From Streptomyces neyagawaensis (GTDB lineage: Bacteria > Actinomycetota > Actinomycetes > Streptomycetales > Streptomycetaceae): a stretch of 64,000 nucleotides of DNA. The notes under the pieces are model-generated. The model made no database searches. It was given only the letters and a program-made list of their open reading frames with translations, and was not told the DNA's origin. Shown here piece by piece: positions 51,823 to 59,445 of the stretch. Both the position numbers and the translations under genes were made by a program. Each line of letters begins with the position of its first letter. Positions within the stretch are counted from its first letter, which is position 1. The DNA lies in the NCBI RefSeq assembly GCF_023516595.1, contig NZ_JAMGBG010000023.1:62001-126000 (forward strand). The letters run 5' to 3'.

Positions 51823-52263
51823 TCACCACTGCCGGGTCGTCTGGGTGGTCACGGGGCGTGACTCGCCCTTGCGGTGCTGCCGGTACCAGCGTGTGACGAC
51901 GCGGTTCATTTCGTCTGATCGCATTGCGGCCACGCGCTCACGCACGACGTCTTCGCCTGGGTCGACGACGATGATGTCGGCGCCGAGTCGCTGGTAGCGG
52001 GCCCGCGCCCGGGCGCCGGGCATGGTGTGGATCAGGTAGACGTCGAGCTGGTCGACCAGCTTGAAGGCCTCGTCCATGGCGGCGTAGCGCGCACGCTGAG
52101 CGACGCGCTGGTGCAGCGCGTCCTGGTTCCACTGGGGTGCGCCTGGGCCGGTGAGGGCGCGGGCGATGCGGTCCATGTCGATGACGATGTCACGCGCTGT
52201 GGCGTGCGCCTCGATCCATGTGCTCTTGCCTGCGGCCGGCGGGCCGGTGATGACGTACAGCAC
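51823..52263 (-). CDS. P-loop kinase/ATPase-like protein
   Basis: The protein has 146 aa from GTG 52263. The N-terminal Walker A YVITGPPAAGKSTW and a DMDRIA element, with basic RARARYQRLG and a C-terminal RVVTRWYRQH, look like small nucleotide or polynucleotide kinases of the AAA_33/zeta-like group. The phage may use it in nucleic acid end repair or nucleotide metabolism. The substrate is unknown. Confidence 0.75.
   Translation of the reverse strand: MLYVITGPPAAGKSTWIEAHATARDIVIDMDRIARALTGPGAPQWNQDALHQRVAQRARYAAMDEAFKLVDQLDVYLIHTMPGARARARYQRLGADIIVVDPGEDVVRERVAAMRSDEMNRVVTRWYRQHRKGESRPVTTQTTRQW
51848..51862. promoter_or_regulatory. Fourth GTNAC palindrome
   Basis: GTCAC-GGGGC-GTGAC is perfect and sits in the 3' end of the kinase-like gene, 240 bp from the main cluster. 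Confidence 0.45.
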
Positions 52264-52303
52264 GCTGTGTCATCACCGCCTCTGTGGTCGCTGGTGTGGC
52301 CGG

Positions 52304-52555
52304 TCAGGCGCCGAAGGGGGGCCGGCCGCTGCCCTGGATGTCCATATCGGTGCCGCCGCCCTTGGCGACGAAGCTGGCTTCGCGGTCTCCGATACGGAGC
52401 GTGGTGTCATCGGCGTCGAAGATGGCCCATGCCGCTGCCCCGTCAGCTACGTCGAGGGAGCCGTACCACTCCCTGGAGGTGCTGGTGAGCCTGGCGGTCA
52501 CCTCGTACTCGGCGCCGTCCGCAGTGACCGTGGCGGGCCCGTCGTATGTCGTCAT
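52304..52555 (-). CDS. Small beta-rich hypothetical protein
   Basis: The protein has 83 aa from ATG 52555. TTYDGPATVTADGAEYEVTA and LTSTSREWYGSLDVADGAAA form a small beta barrel of a type often seen in Streptomyces mobile DNA (DUF4873-like in look). Function unknown. Confidence 0.6.
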   Translation of the reverse strand: MTTYDGPATVTADGAEYEVTARLTSTSREWYGSLDVADGAAAWAIFDADDTTLRIGDREASFVAKGGGTDMDIQGSGRPPFGA

Positions 52556-52645
52556 GCGCCCATGGTGGCCCAGTGGTCTGACAGTGGGCACGTGTGCAGG
52601 AGGCTCATCACGTCCACCATCGCGGCACTGGGTTGTGTCTCCTGG

Positions 52646-52897
52646 TCACCAGGTGCGGGGGTGGCGAGGGCTGGGGTGACCGATGCACGTCCAGTTGTGA
52701 TGGCCGAGGAGGCGGCAGGCGAGGCGGCCGGGCACGCGTGCCGCAGCGGAGCGGGGGTCGTCGAGGGCGTTGCGGAGCCACCGCTCGGCGCCCGTTGCCT
52801 CCGGCCGGTACCAGCGCAGGACGATGAGCCGGTTGGATCGCAGCGCGGTGCGTGCGCGGTCTTCGAGGTGGGCGAGGTCCTCGTCGTGCTTGGCCAT
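52646..52897 (-). CDS. Small hypothetical protein
   Basis: The protein has 83 aa: MAKHDEDLAHLEDRARTALR, then LRWYRPEATGAERWLRNALD and a C-terminus CRLLGHHNWTCIGHPSPRHP with Cys and His that could bind a metal. Not recognised. It ends a short run with the zinc-ribbon and HNH genes. Confidence 0.5.
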   Translation of the reverse strand: MAKHDEDLAHLEDRARTALRSNRLIVLRWYRPEATGAERWLRNALDDPRSAAARVPGRLACRLLGHHNWTCIGHPSPRHPRTW

Positions 52898-52901
52898 GGC
52901 C

Positions 52902-53081
52902 TCAGTCCGTTGGCTCGGGTTGGCCCTGCTGGGGATGGGCCTGGCGGATGTGGGCGTGGATCGGTTCGGTGTCGATGCCGACCACGTTGCGCTTCAGCTC
53001 GGCCCGGAGCGTGGCGCCCAGCTCGATGGGCTCGTTGCAGGCGGGGCAGCGTACGAAGCAGGTGAGGTTGCCGGTAGCCAT
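52902..53081 (-). CDS. Small zinc-finger-like protein
   Basis: The protein has 59 aa from ATG 53081, in a frame too short for standard cut-offs. CFVRCPACNEPIELGATLRA gives a CxxC finger, with IHAHIRQAHP supplying two His, so the whole reads as a C2H2-like unit. It starts 3 nt after the HNH gene stop. Confidence 0.65.
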   Translation of the reverse strand: MATGNLTCFVRCPACNEPIELGATLRAELKRNVVGIDTEPIHAHIRQAHPQQGQPEPTD

Positions 53082-53083
53082 GT

Positions 53084-53380
53084 TCACCACTTCCGTGTGG
53101 CTGTGGGGCGGGGTTGTGTGGTGGTGCGGTTGCCTCGGGAGCTGTTGCACCGGCGGTGTGCGCTGCGGGCGTTGGCGGGGTCGAGGAGGTTGCCGCCGCG
53201 GCTGATGGGGATGGCGTGGTCGAGGGTGAAGGCCCAGGGGCTGGTCTGTGCGGCGCGGCCGGTGAGGCTGTAGTCGATGGGGCGCCTGCACCACCAGCAG
53301 GGCAGGCCGAGGGCCCGTTGCCGGTTGCAGAGGGTGCGGTAGGGCCGGCCGTTGCGGGGGTTCCGGGTCAGGGCGGTCAC
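53084..53380 (-). CDS. HNH endonuclease
   Basis: The protein has 98 aa. CNRQRALGLPCWWCRRPIDY (CxxC), FTLDHAIPISRGGNLLDPAN (DH of the HNH) and ARSAHRRCNSSRGNR (third His, Cys, Asn) give a complete zinc HNH domain. In siphoviruses such small HNH proteins near the terminase genes help the terminase cut DNA at packaging. It lies 1.9 kb upstream of the small terminase gene. Confidence 0.88.
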   Translation of the reverse strand: MTALTRNPRNGRPYRTLCNRQRALGLPCWWCRRPIDYSLTGRAAQTSPWAFTLDHAIPISRGGNLLDPANARSAHRRCNSSRGNRTTTQPRPTATRKW

Positions 53381-53480
53381 CTCCCGTGAGGCCTGAGGGT
53401 GCCCGCCGCTCGGCCCTGTGCGGCTGCGTGACTGGCTGTCACGGGCCGGTGTGAGCGGCCTGCCGGGCGGCGGACGCTGG

Positions 53481-53527
53481 GCATGACGAAGGCCCCGGCT
53501 TCAGGGGGGCCGGGGCCTTCGTCATGC
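53481..53527. terminator. Very strong bidirectional terminator
   Basis: A 19-bp perfect stem (53481-53499 and 53509-53527) includes ATGACGAAG and its complement. It separates the HTH gene from the HNH set. Confidence 0.8.
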
Positions 53528-53592
53528 TGTCTGTGGTGTCCGTTTCTGGACATGGTTGTGCGCCAAGATCGTGGCGCATGGATCGTCGCACG

Positions 53593-53814
53593 TCAAGCGG
53601 CATTGACTCCGCGCTGGCCAGGGCGGCTGGGCTTCGGTGCGTTCTTGGCGGCCATGACGTCCTCGACGCGGAAGATGGGGTGTCGCGGGCTGCCGCCGCT
53701 GCGGGTGAGGATGCCGCGGCGCACCCAGTCGCGGATCGTGCCGGGCTGGACACCGCAGGCGGTGGCAGCCTGGCTCGTGGTGAGTCGGCCCGGGGGCAGG
53801 GACAGGTACTCCAT
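53593..53814 (-). CDS. MerR/BldC-like helix-turn-helix protein
   Basis: The protein has 73 aa. LTTSQAATACGVQPGTIRDW and VRRGILTRSGGSPRHPIFRV form a winged helix of the BldC/excisionase-like type. It has no effector domain. It could be a regulator or excision factor for the element. It is divergent from the plus-strand two-gene cassette, with a 93-bp shared promoter space. Confidence 0.75.
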   Translation of the reverse strand: MEYLSLPPGRLTTSQAATACGVQPGTIRDWVRRGILTRSGGSPRHPIFRVEDVMAAKNAPKPSRPGQRGVNAA

Positions 53815-53907
53815 GGGCCCTATGGTCTAGCAGAGTTGGCGGTGGGCGGGGTCACGAACTCATCACTCCCACACCCTCCATAGGGCGCGCACGCCACAAT
53901 CACGCGC

Positions 53908-54141
53908 ATGTCAGACACCACTGCCGCAAAGGGTTGGCGGCCGACCCGTACCCAGAAGATCATCGGCGTCCTGTTGCTGCTCATCGTGTGGACGGCGATG
54001 GCGGGTTCATGGACGGACAAGGGCTGCACCCTGCCCCAGGGCTACATGTTCGTCATCAGCCATGGCGGGAGCCCCGACCGGGACCAGGGCTGCGAGGACG
54101 AGCCCTCGGGGCCGGAGTACACCGACCAGTACTACGGGTGA
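53908..54141 (+). CDS. Single-span membrane protein of the plus-strand cassette
   Basis: The protein has 77 aa. Basic GWRPTRTQK precedes one helix (IIGVLLLLIVWTAMAGSW). The outside part has two Cys and ends PEYTDQYYG. CACAAT lies 7 nt before the ATG without a ribosome site, so the message may be leaderless. It ends 3 nt before the next gene. Confidence 0.6.
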   Translation: MSDTTAAKGWRPTRTQKIIGVLLLLIVWTAMAGSWTDKGCTLPQGYMFVISHGGSPDRDQGCEDEPSGPEYTDQYYG

Positions 54142-54144
54142 GGC

Positions 54145-54672
54145 ATGGAACCGACCAGTGCGGCAGCGTCCGGCGTCGCGCGGGCCGTGAGCGCGGCCGT
54201 CACGAAGAAGATGACCTCCCACACGGGGGTACGCCTGGGGGGCCGTGAGGAGCGCCGTCAGGTGTACAGCCGGTTCCAGGCAGCGACGGTGGAGGCCATC
54301 TCGTTTGCCGAGTTGCTGCGCGTCGAGGGGCGCCTCACCGGCCCCTTCACCGGCTACCGGCGGATCCGGGAACTCGGTCTGCAGGCTCATGAGCGCAAGG
54401 TCGAGCTGATGGCCGCGTACTTCGAGCTCCGCTTGGTGGCGAACCCTGCGCCCCTGGAGAAGGGCGAGGCGGCCATGGTGAAGGCATCCCAGGTCCTCGA
54501 AGAGCCGGGCTCTCGAGGCGAGGCCCAGTTCCGTGCGAAGCTCGAGGCGGCGGTCGAGGCGCAGCGGGAGTTCACGGACGAGTGCCGGGATGATCTCTGG
54601 TACCTGCCGCAGCGCTGGCAGGTCCATCGCCGGATCGCGCGCCGGTGGAAGGCCCGGCGAGCACGTCGCTAG
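54145..54672 (+). CDS. Helical hypothetical protein of the plus-strand cassette
   Basis: The protein has 175 aa, highly helical: EERRQVYSRFQAATVEAISF, HERKVELMAAYFELRLVANP, AKLEAAVEAQREFTDECRDD, and a basic C-terminus RRIARRWKARRARR. I do not recognise it. It is read against the surrounding phage genes together with the membrane protein, which suggests an independently expressed lysogen gene pair. Confidence 0.6.
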   Translation: MEPTSAAASGVARAVSAAVTKKMTSHTGVRLGGREERRQVYSRFQAATVEAISFAELLRVEGRLTGPFTGYRRIRELGLQAHERKVELMAAYFELRLVANPAPLEKGEAAMVKASQVLEEPGSRGEAQFRAKLEAAVEAQREFTDECRDDLWYLPQRWQVHRRIARRWKARRARR

Positions 54673-54684
54673 GTGCAGTCGAGG

Positions 54685-54891
54685 TCAGCCGCGTCCTGGG
54701 GCCCGTGCTTTGCCGTGAGCGGCCAGCCCGGCGAGGAGGTCCCGGGCGAGCTGACGGTAGCTGTCCTCGGTCTGCTCTCTGAGCGGGGTGACGTGGTGCC
54801 AGCCGCGGATGTGGGCGGCCATCCACTCCGCTTCGCGGTCGGCGTCCAGGTGGTGGAGGAGGCGGCGCGCCAGGTGCTGTCGGAGGGTCAT
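54685..54891 (-). CDS. Small hypothetical protein
   Basis: The protein has 68 aa from ATG 54891 (a longer GTG start at 54957 overlaps the terminator and is less likely). TLRQHLARRLLHHLDADREA and EQTEDSYRQLARDLLAGLAA are helical with several His. Function unknown. It is convergent with the plus-strand cassette. Confidence 0.5.
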   Translation of the reverse strand: MTLRQHLARRLLHHLDADREAEWMAAHIRGWHHVTPLREQTEDSYRQLARDLLAGLAAHGKARAPGRG

Positions 54892-54953
54892 GCTTCCAGG
54901 GTGGCTGGCGAGTGTCGCGCTTACGTCGCATGATCTGCCTGGCGCGGTCACGT

Positions 54954-54994
54954 GCACACGAGCCCCCGACCGTCGCGGTCGGGGGCTCGTGTGC
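54954..54994. terminator. Strong terminator
   Basis: An 18-bp perfect stem (54954-54971 and 54977-54994) lies between the 53-54-residue gene and the next small gene. It ends the transfer-like operon. Confidence 0.8.
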
Positions 54995-55023
54995 GCGGCT
55001 CCGGCTACGTGGCGGTGCTGGGG

Positions 55024-55188
55024 TCAGTCTTCGCGGGTGAGTTCCACGGTGTACTCGTCCTGCCCGGCGCCCGCTACGGGCTTGATCGGAGGCGGGAAGT
55101 AGCCGCCTCGTGAGGCCTGGTAGTAGGTCTCGTGGCCCTGCAGGCGGGGGTCGTCGGCCTCGAGGGGCTTGCTGAATCCGAGTGCCAT
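55024..55188 (-). CDS. Small 54-aa protein
   Basis: ATG 55188 to TGA 55024 gives MALGFSKPLEADDPRLQGHE, then TYYQASRGGYFPPPIKPVAG and a tail ending ELTRED. A purine-rich site (AGGAGAGCG) lies just before the ATG. It has no recognisable domain. It may belong to the transfer-like operon, as its last gene before the terminator. Confidence 0.55.
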   Translation of the reverse strand: MALGFSKPLEADDPRLQGHETYYQASRGGYFPPPIKPVAGAGQDEYTVELTRED

Positions 55189-55225
55189 GATGGCGCTCTC
55201 CTGTCTCGTGTTCGGGATAGGTGGA

Positions 55226-55267
55226 CCGGGGCGGCCGTGCTTCTTGGCGGAGGGGCGGCCGCCCCGG
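55226..55267. terminator. GC-rich hairpin within the operon
   Basis: CCGGGGCGG pairs with CCGCCCCGG across a 24-nt loop, between the small 54-aa gene and the membrane protein gene. Confidence 0.45.
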
Positions 55268-55270
55268 GGT

Positions 55271-55957
55271 CTATGAGCGGGCGCGCAGGACGCGCCAGCG
55301 GTGGGGGTTGTCTTCGTCCTGGACGATCGTCGGCCCCTCCTCGGGGTCCGGCTCGTCGGCGTTGTTGCTGTTGTTGTTGCTGGTCAACACCCCTGCAACG
55401 GGCTCCTCTTCGGCTGTGGCCTGGGTGGGGGAGGGCAAGGGTGGGAAGTCGCCGGCCTTGACGCCCGGGGAGACGACCACGGGGCGACCCTTCATCCGGA
55501 CCCCGCCGGAGAGGGGGATGCCGGCCGCGCGGAGGGCCTCCCGTACGGCCTCGGCGGGGGCGCCGAGATGGTCGGCGAGGGCGCTGGTGTGGGCGTGTGG
55601 GGCGCCGACTGCGTGGAGGGCCTGGACCAGGCGCTCGTGGGTGAGGGCGGGCGGCTCCTCGGCTGCCTCTGCTGTGACCTCGGCCGCGGGTTCCTCGCAG
55701 GGTTCGGGAGCCGGGCCGGGGGTGGCTTGCTTCAGGACGGCGAGGGTGACCGGGGAGCGGGCGCCGATGATGACCGCTACGAGGAACCACACGGCCGCGC
55801 CGAAGCAGACGATGTCCGTGGTCCAGCGCAGCCCCTTGATGAACCCGGCAGCCAGGGCGATCAGGGTGAGCCTGAGTGCCACTCCCCCGGCGATCCATGC
55901 GGCGATGGCGCGGCAGATGGCTGTCGAGCCGACCCATATGGCGATCCAGAGCCGCAC
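55271..55957 (-). CDS. Membrane protein of the transfer-like module
   Basis: The protein has 228 aa from GTG 55957. Two to three hydrophobic helices lie in the first 75 residues (LWIAIWVGSTAICRAIAAWI; IVCFGAAVWFLVAVIIGARS). A Pro/Glu-rich linker leads to a helical cytoplasmic domain (LTHERLVQALHAVGAPHAHT, SALADHLGAPAEAVREALRA) that looks like a winged helix. An Asn/Ser tract precedes the acidic tail. Such fusions occur in Streptomyces plasmid spread regions. It starts 1 nt after the next gene's stop. Confidence 0.65.
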   Translation of the reverse strand: MRLWIAIWVGSTAICRAIAAWIAGGVALRLTLIALAAGFIKGLRWTTDIVCFGAAVWFLVAVIIGARSPVTLAVLKQATPGPAPEPCEEPAAEVTAEAAEEPPALTHERLVQALHAVGAPHAHTSALADHLGAPAEAVREALRAAGIPLSGGVRMKGRPVVVSPGVKAGDFPPLPSPTQATAEEEPVAGVLTSNNNSNNADEPDPEEGPTIVQDEDNPHRWRVLRARS

Positions 55958-55958
55958 G

Positions 55959-56408
55959 TCAGCCGCCCGCCATCATCAGGATCGCGGCGCCCAGCTGTAC
56001 GGGCATGGCCCAGATGGAGCCGTCGCCGGCGGCGGGCCAGACGAATGAGGCGATCATCGCGGTGACGGCGGCGCCGAACGGTGTCAGGGGGGCGGCGATG
56101 AGGACGATGAGGAGGATGAGGGCGATGGCGCCGATGCCGACGTCGCCGAAGGGCCCGTTGCCGGTGCCGACGCCGAGGCCGGTCAGTCCCTGCTCGGTGA
56201 CCTTGCCCGGGTTGGCCCAGATCTTCCCGGCGGCGATGTAGGCGGTGCCGGCGAGGAACGCGGTGACCGTGGCGCCGCGCGTCTGGAACTTGACCTTGCC
56301 CTTGCCCATGACGCCGAGGACCAGCAGAGCAGTCAGGGCGAGGGCGATGCCGCCTGAGCCGAGGGCGCCGAAGACGGCCCCGCTGGTGGACGGTGCTGCG
56401 GAATACAC
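55959..56408 (-). CDS. Four-helix membrane protein of the transfer-like module
   Basis: The protein has 149 aa from GTG 56408 (AGGAG 7 nt upstream). Four membrane helices are clear (GGIALALTALLVLGVMG; VTAFLAGTAYIAAG; IGAIALILLIVLIAAPL; PVQLGAAILMMAGG). This size and topology resemble SpdB-type spread proteins in Streptomyces conjugative plasmids; assignment by topology only. Confidence 0.6.
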   Translation of the reverse strand: MYSAAPSTSGAVFGALGSGGIALALTALLVLGVMGKGKVKFQTRGATVTAFLAGTAYIAAGKIWANPGKVTEQGLTGLGVGTGNGPFGDVGIGAIALILLIVLIAAPLTPFGAAVTAMIASFVWPAAGDGSIWAMPVQLGAAILMMAGG

Positions 56409-56418
56409 GGTGGGGCTC

Positions 56419-56994
56419 CTAGAGAAGGGAGTTGGGGGTGTTGAGGGCGGTGGTGAGCAGGGCGGTGGCGAAGGGGATCCGCAGGGCCCAGACGACGGGC
56501 GGGCGCATCCGGGAGGGCAGGAGGATGACGTACCGCTCGGTGATGACCTCGGCGGCGAACCAGCTGCCTCCGGCGACGGCGAGGCCGGCCGCGGTTCCCC
56601 CTGGGCCGAGGGTGTCCAGGAACGCGGCCAGGGAGTGGTGGAAGCCGAAGGTCCAGCCGACCCAGGCGGCCGCACCGTGGATGAGGAGCCAGCGGCGGGC
56701 TCGGGCCCGGCGGTCCGGTCCGCCCTGTGCGGCGGGCGGGGGTTGGGGCTGGTTGACGGTGATGTGCACGCCGGGCGCCACCTCGACGGGCCCTGGGGCA
56801 GGCTGAGCAGGCGCCGAGGCGTGCCTGGCGAAGGACCACCAGGGGCGGGCTTGTTCGGGCTCCTCGACCGGTGGGCCCGGCTCGGGCGTGTCCTCCGAGG
56901 GGTGCGCGGTCGGGGTGGCGGTGGCCTGGAAGTAGTCGTCCAGCCAGTCACGCGGGCGGTCCGGTGCGGGCTGCTCCTGGTCGCGGCCGCTCAT
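56419..56994 (-). CDS. Membrane protein of the transfer-like module
   Basis: The protein has 191 aa. A disordered acidic Pro-rich N-terminus (to about 90) is followed by basic DRRARARRWLLI and two or three helices (HGAAAWVGWTFGFHHSLAAF; GTAAGLAVAGGSWFAAEVI). It overlaps the DUF2637-like gene by 4 bp. It resembles the proteins that sit beside DUF2637 proteins in Streptomyces plasmids. Confidence 0.6.
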   Translation of the reverse strand: MSGRDQEQPAPDRPRDWLDDYFQATATPTAHPSEDTPEPGPPVEEPEQARPWWSFARHASAPAQPAPGPVEVAPGVHITVNQPQPPPAAQGGPDRRARARRWLLIHGAAAWVGWTFGFHHSLAAFLDTLGPGGTAAGLAVAGGSWFAAEVITERYVILLPSRMRPPVVWALRIPFATALLTTALNTPNSLL

Positions 56995-58622
56995 GCTGAG
57001 GCCTCGGCGGCCAGGAGGTCACGGAGCCGCTGGGCCTTCGCCTGCCCTACCCGGAGCTCGTCCTTCAGCTTCTTCACGCTGGCCGGGCGCCGGTGTGCAC
57101 GGCGGTGAGCGGCGTCTACCTCGCGGGCCCGGTCGAGTAGGTCCTCCTCGGCGCTCCTACCCGGCGTACCCGTGGGGCCGGGTACCTCGGGTAGAGCCGG
57201 GTCGGGTACCTCGGGTAGGGGTGTCTCCGCGGTACGGTCCGGCCCCGGTTCGCCGGCGGCCGCGCGCTCCTCGTCGGCCTTGCGGCGGATGACGTCGGTG
57301 GGGTGCTCGAGGCCTTGGGGGCCGAGGGGTAGGCGGGCGTGTACCTCGGTGCGGGTAGGGCGGGTACGGGCCATCGCGGCGGGTACGGCGCAGGCGACCT
57401 GGCGGGGTACCTCGGGGGTGGTGGTGATGTCGAGGTGCAGGCCACGGGCGGTGTACTCCCAGTCGGGTACCTCGGGTAGGGCCTGGTGGTCGTCGTACTC
57501 GTCGTAGGGCTCCTCCGGCCACAGGTCGGGCCACGGCTCCGGCTCGGGGGCCGGGCCGGGCTCGATCTGGGGCCGCTGGGGGGCGGCGGGTACGGCCGGG
57601 GTAGGGGTGGGGTTGCCTGCGCGGAGGGCTACCCGTACCTGGGTCTCGGAGACGGGTACGCCGTACTCGGTGCACAGCGCGGCGAGTTCGCCGGGGGTGG
57701 CGTCGGGGCGGGTGGCGTGGACGTGGAGGACCGCGTCGAGGGGGTCCATGCGGCGGAGCTCGGCGCCGGTGACACCGAGCGGGGTAGACGGGTAGGGCTC
57801 GGGTAGGGGCTCGGCTACCCACGGCGAGGCGACGGGTACGGTGCTCAGCTCGGCTGCGGTACGGCGTGCGGCGAGCTGCTGCAGGAGCTGGTGGCGGCGC
57901 TCGCCGTCGACGGCCGCGCCGGAGCGGGCGACGGCGGCCTTGAGGGCGGCGCGGGCCCACCAGCCGCGGTGGCGGCGGGAGGCGAGGCGTACGGCGCGGG
58001 CGGTGGCGCGGTCGCGGCTGATCTGCTCCGCGGTACGGTTCCGGGTCGCCAGGCCGAGGTAGGACAGCATGCGCTCGCGGAGCTCGTGGCCGATCTGCGC
58101 GGGCAGGCCGGTGGACAGGGCCTGCGGTTTGGCGACGCGGATCTCCAGGCCCATGGCCAGGTGCCAGAGCAGGGCGGCCATGACGGGGCCGAACACGGCG
58201 CGGACGGTGCCGCCGATGATCCCGGACTCGGAGTAGGCGGGGATGACCTGGACGCCGGTGATGGTCCAGACGAGGACGCCGGGCACGCCGGGGGTGCCGG
58301 CGGTGTCCTCGGTGGCGGTCGCGCGCTTGTTGGCGCGGGCCATGACGGCGCACGCGAGGAGGGCGATCTCACCGGCGGCGAACATCACCAGGCGTTCGGT
58401 GGGGTCGACCATGTCCAGGCGGTGCTCGGCGAACCGCCAGGACGTGTCGGCGGTGTAGGCGGTGCAGACGAGGGCGCCGAGGCCGGCGGTGAGGACGGCT
58501 CCGCTGGTGCGGCGGGCGATCAGCCAGCAGACGGCGGCCGCGGCGGCGAGGAGGAGGCCTGCGGCGAGGAGGGCGGGCCAGTGGGTGGCCGCGGCTCTCG
58601 CGTAGGGCTGGTCCAGGATCAC
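56991..58622 (-). CDS. DUF2637-like membrane protein of plasmid/AICE type
   Basis: The protein has 543 aa from GTG 58622 (GGAG 6 nt upstream; another GTG lies 12 nt earlier). Four to five helices fill the first 165 residues (WPALLAAGLLLAAAAAVCWL; GAVLTAGLGALVCTAYTA; MFAAGEIALLACAVM; VFGPVMAALLWHLAMGL). A basic region and a cytoplasmic domain with a HTH-like stretch (ATPGELAALCTEYGVPVSET) follow, then a long Pro-rich part. The C-terminal helix pair ends in a basic HTH (RPASVKKLKDELRVGQAKAQ). Proteins of this type accompany conjugative transfer genes in Streptomyces. Codon use is odd, with many GTA and CTA codons in its second half. Confidence 0.65.
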   Translation of the reverse strand: MILDQPYARAAATHWPALLAAGLLLAAAAAVCWLIARRTSGAVLTAGLGALVCTAYTADTSWRFAEHRLDMVDPTERLVMFAAGEIALLACAVMARANKRATATEDTAGTPGVPGVLVWTITGVQVIPAYSESGIIGGTVRAVFGPVMAALLWHLAMGLEIRVAKPQALSTGLPAQIGHELRERMLSYLGLATRNRTAEQISRDRATARAVRLASRRHRGWWARAALKAAVARSGAAVDGERRHQLLQQLAARRTAAELSTVPVASPWVAEPLPEPYPSTPLGVTGAELRRMDPLDAVLHVHATRPDATPGELAALCTEYGVPVSETQVRVALRAGNPTPTPAVPAAPQRPQIEPGPAPEPEPWPDLWPEEPYDEYDDHQALPEVPDWEYTARGLHLDITTTPEVPRQVACAVPAAMARTRPTRTEVHARLPLGPQGLEHPTDVIRRKADEERAAAGEPGPDRTAETPLPEVPDPALPEVPGPTGTPGRSAEEDLLDRAREVDAAHRRAHRRPASVKKLKDELRVGQAKAQRLRDLLAAEASA

Positions 58623-58656
58623 GAGGGACTCCACGAGCAGGAGATGGGCAGGGGGA

Positions 58657-58693
58657 GGCCGGGCCCCGCCGGGGGGTGGTGCGGGGCCCGGCC
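58657..58693. terminator. Strong hairpin terminator
   Basis: GGCCGGGCCCCGC (58657-58669) pairs perfectly with GCGGGGCCCGGCC (58681-58693). It follows the gene at 58706-59326 and precedes the DUF2637-like gene. Confidence 0.75.
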
Positions 58694-58705
58694 GGTCTGG
58701 CGGGG

Positions 58706-59326
58706 TCAGGCGGGGCCGACGTCCAGGTGCTCGGTGGCCTCGGCGGACTCCGCGCAGAGCGCGATCAGGCCGGGGTCGAGGGGCGGGGCGTCTCCGGCGT
58801 GGCGCTGGGCCTCGGCAGCGGCGTAGTCGTCGGCGCAGCGGGCGAGCAGCTCGGCGGCCTCGGCACCGTGGTCGGGGTCGGCGGGCTCCGGGCCGAGGGT
58901 GTGGCCGCTGGCGGTGCCGGGGTCGGTGTAGCTGCCGCACTTGCCGCACACGTACTGGCTGCCGTCGCGGTCCATGGGGCGGCCGCAGCAGGTGAAGTCC
59001 ATGCGGGCTCCGAGGGCGTCGAGGTTCTTGGCGGCCCGGCGGAGGCGGAGGGCGTACTCGCCGCGCGTGAGCGGGGCCGGGCGGTCCGGGAGGGCGCGGT
59101 AGAGGCGCTGCATGCTGTCGCAGGCGACGACGTTGGGCAGGGTGCGCAGGATCGCGTCGGCGGCGACATCGATGGCGCGCTCGAGGCCGGGCCCGGTGAG
59201 CGGGTCGGTGGGCGCCATGTCGAGGAGACGGGCGGTGGTGATGAGCATCTGCGCGGCGTAGGAGGGCTGGGTGAGGAGCACCTGCAGGGCTACGTCGACG
59301 GGGTCGGGCTGGGTAAGGTCAGGCAC
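58706..59326 (-). CDS. Zinc-binding hypothetical protein
   Basis: The protein has 206 aa from GTG 59326. The N-terminal part is helical (VDVALQVLLTQPSYAAQMLI). The middle has CCGRPMDRDGSQYVCGKCGS (zinc ribbon). The C-terminal part is Ala-rich helical. It is the first gene left of the divergent regulator and shares the paired operators with it. Function unknown. Confidence 0.6.
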   Translation of the reverse strand: MPDLTQPDPVDVALQVLLTQPSYAAQMLITTARLLDMAPTDPLTGPGLERAIDVAADAILRTLPNVVACDSMQRLYRALPDRPAPLTRGEYALRLRRAAKNLDALGARMDFTCCGRPMDRDGSQYVCGKCGSYTDPGTASGHTLGPEPADPDHGAEAAELLARCADDYAAAEAQRHAGDAPPLDPGLIALCAESAEATEHLDVGPA

Positions 59327-59445
59327 TGGATCTGCCCCTTCGTTCGCTTCAGGGTGGGTCCAGGCCCCGGCCGGGCTCTCACACACCGACCGGGGCCGAC
59401 TTGTTGGCACGAGACCTGAGAGCGTGGCCTCGCCCGACCAAGCTA

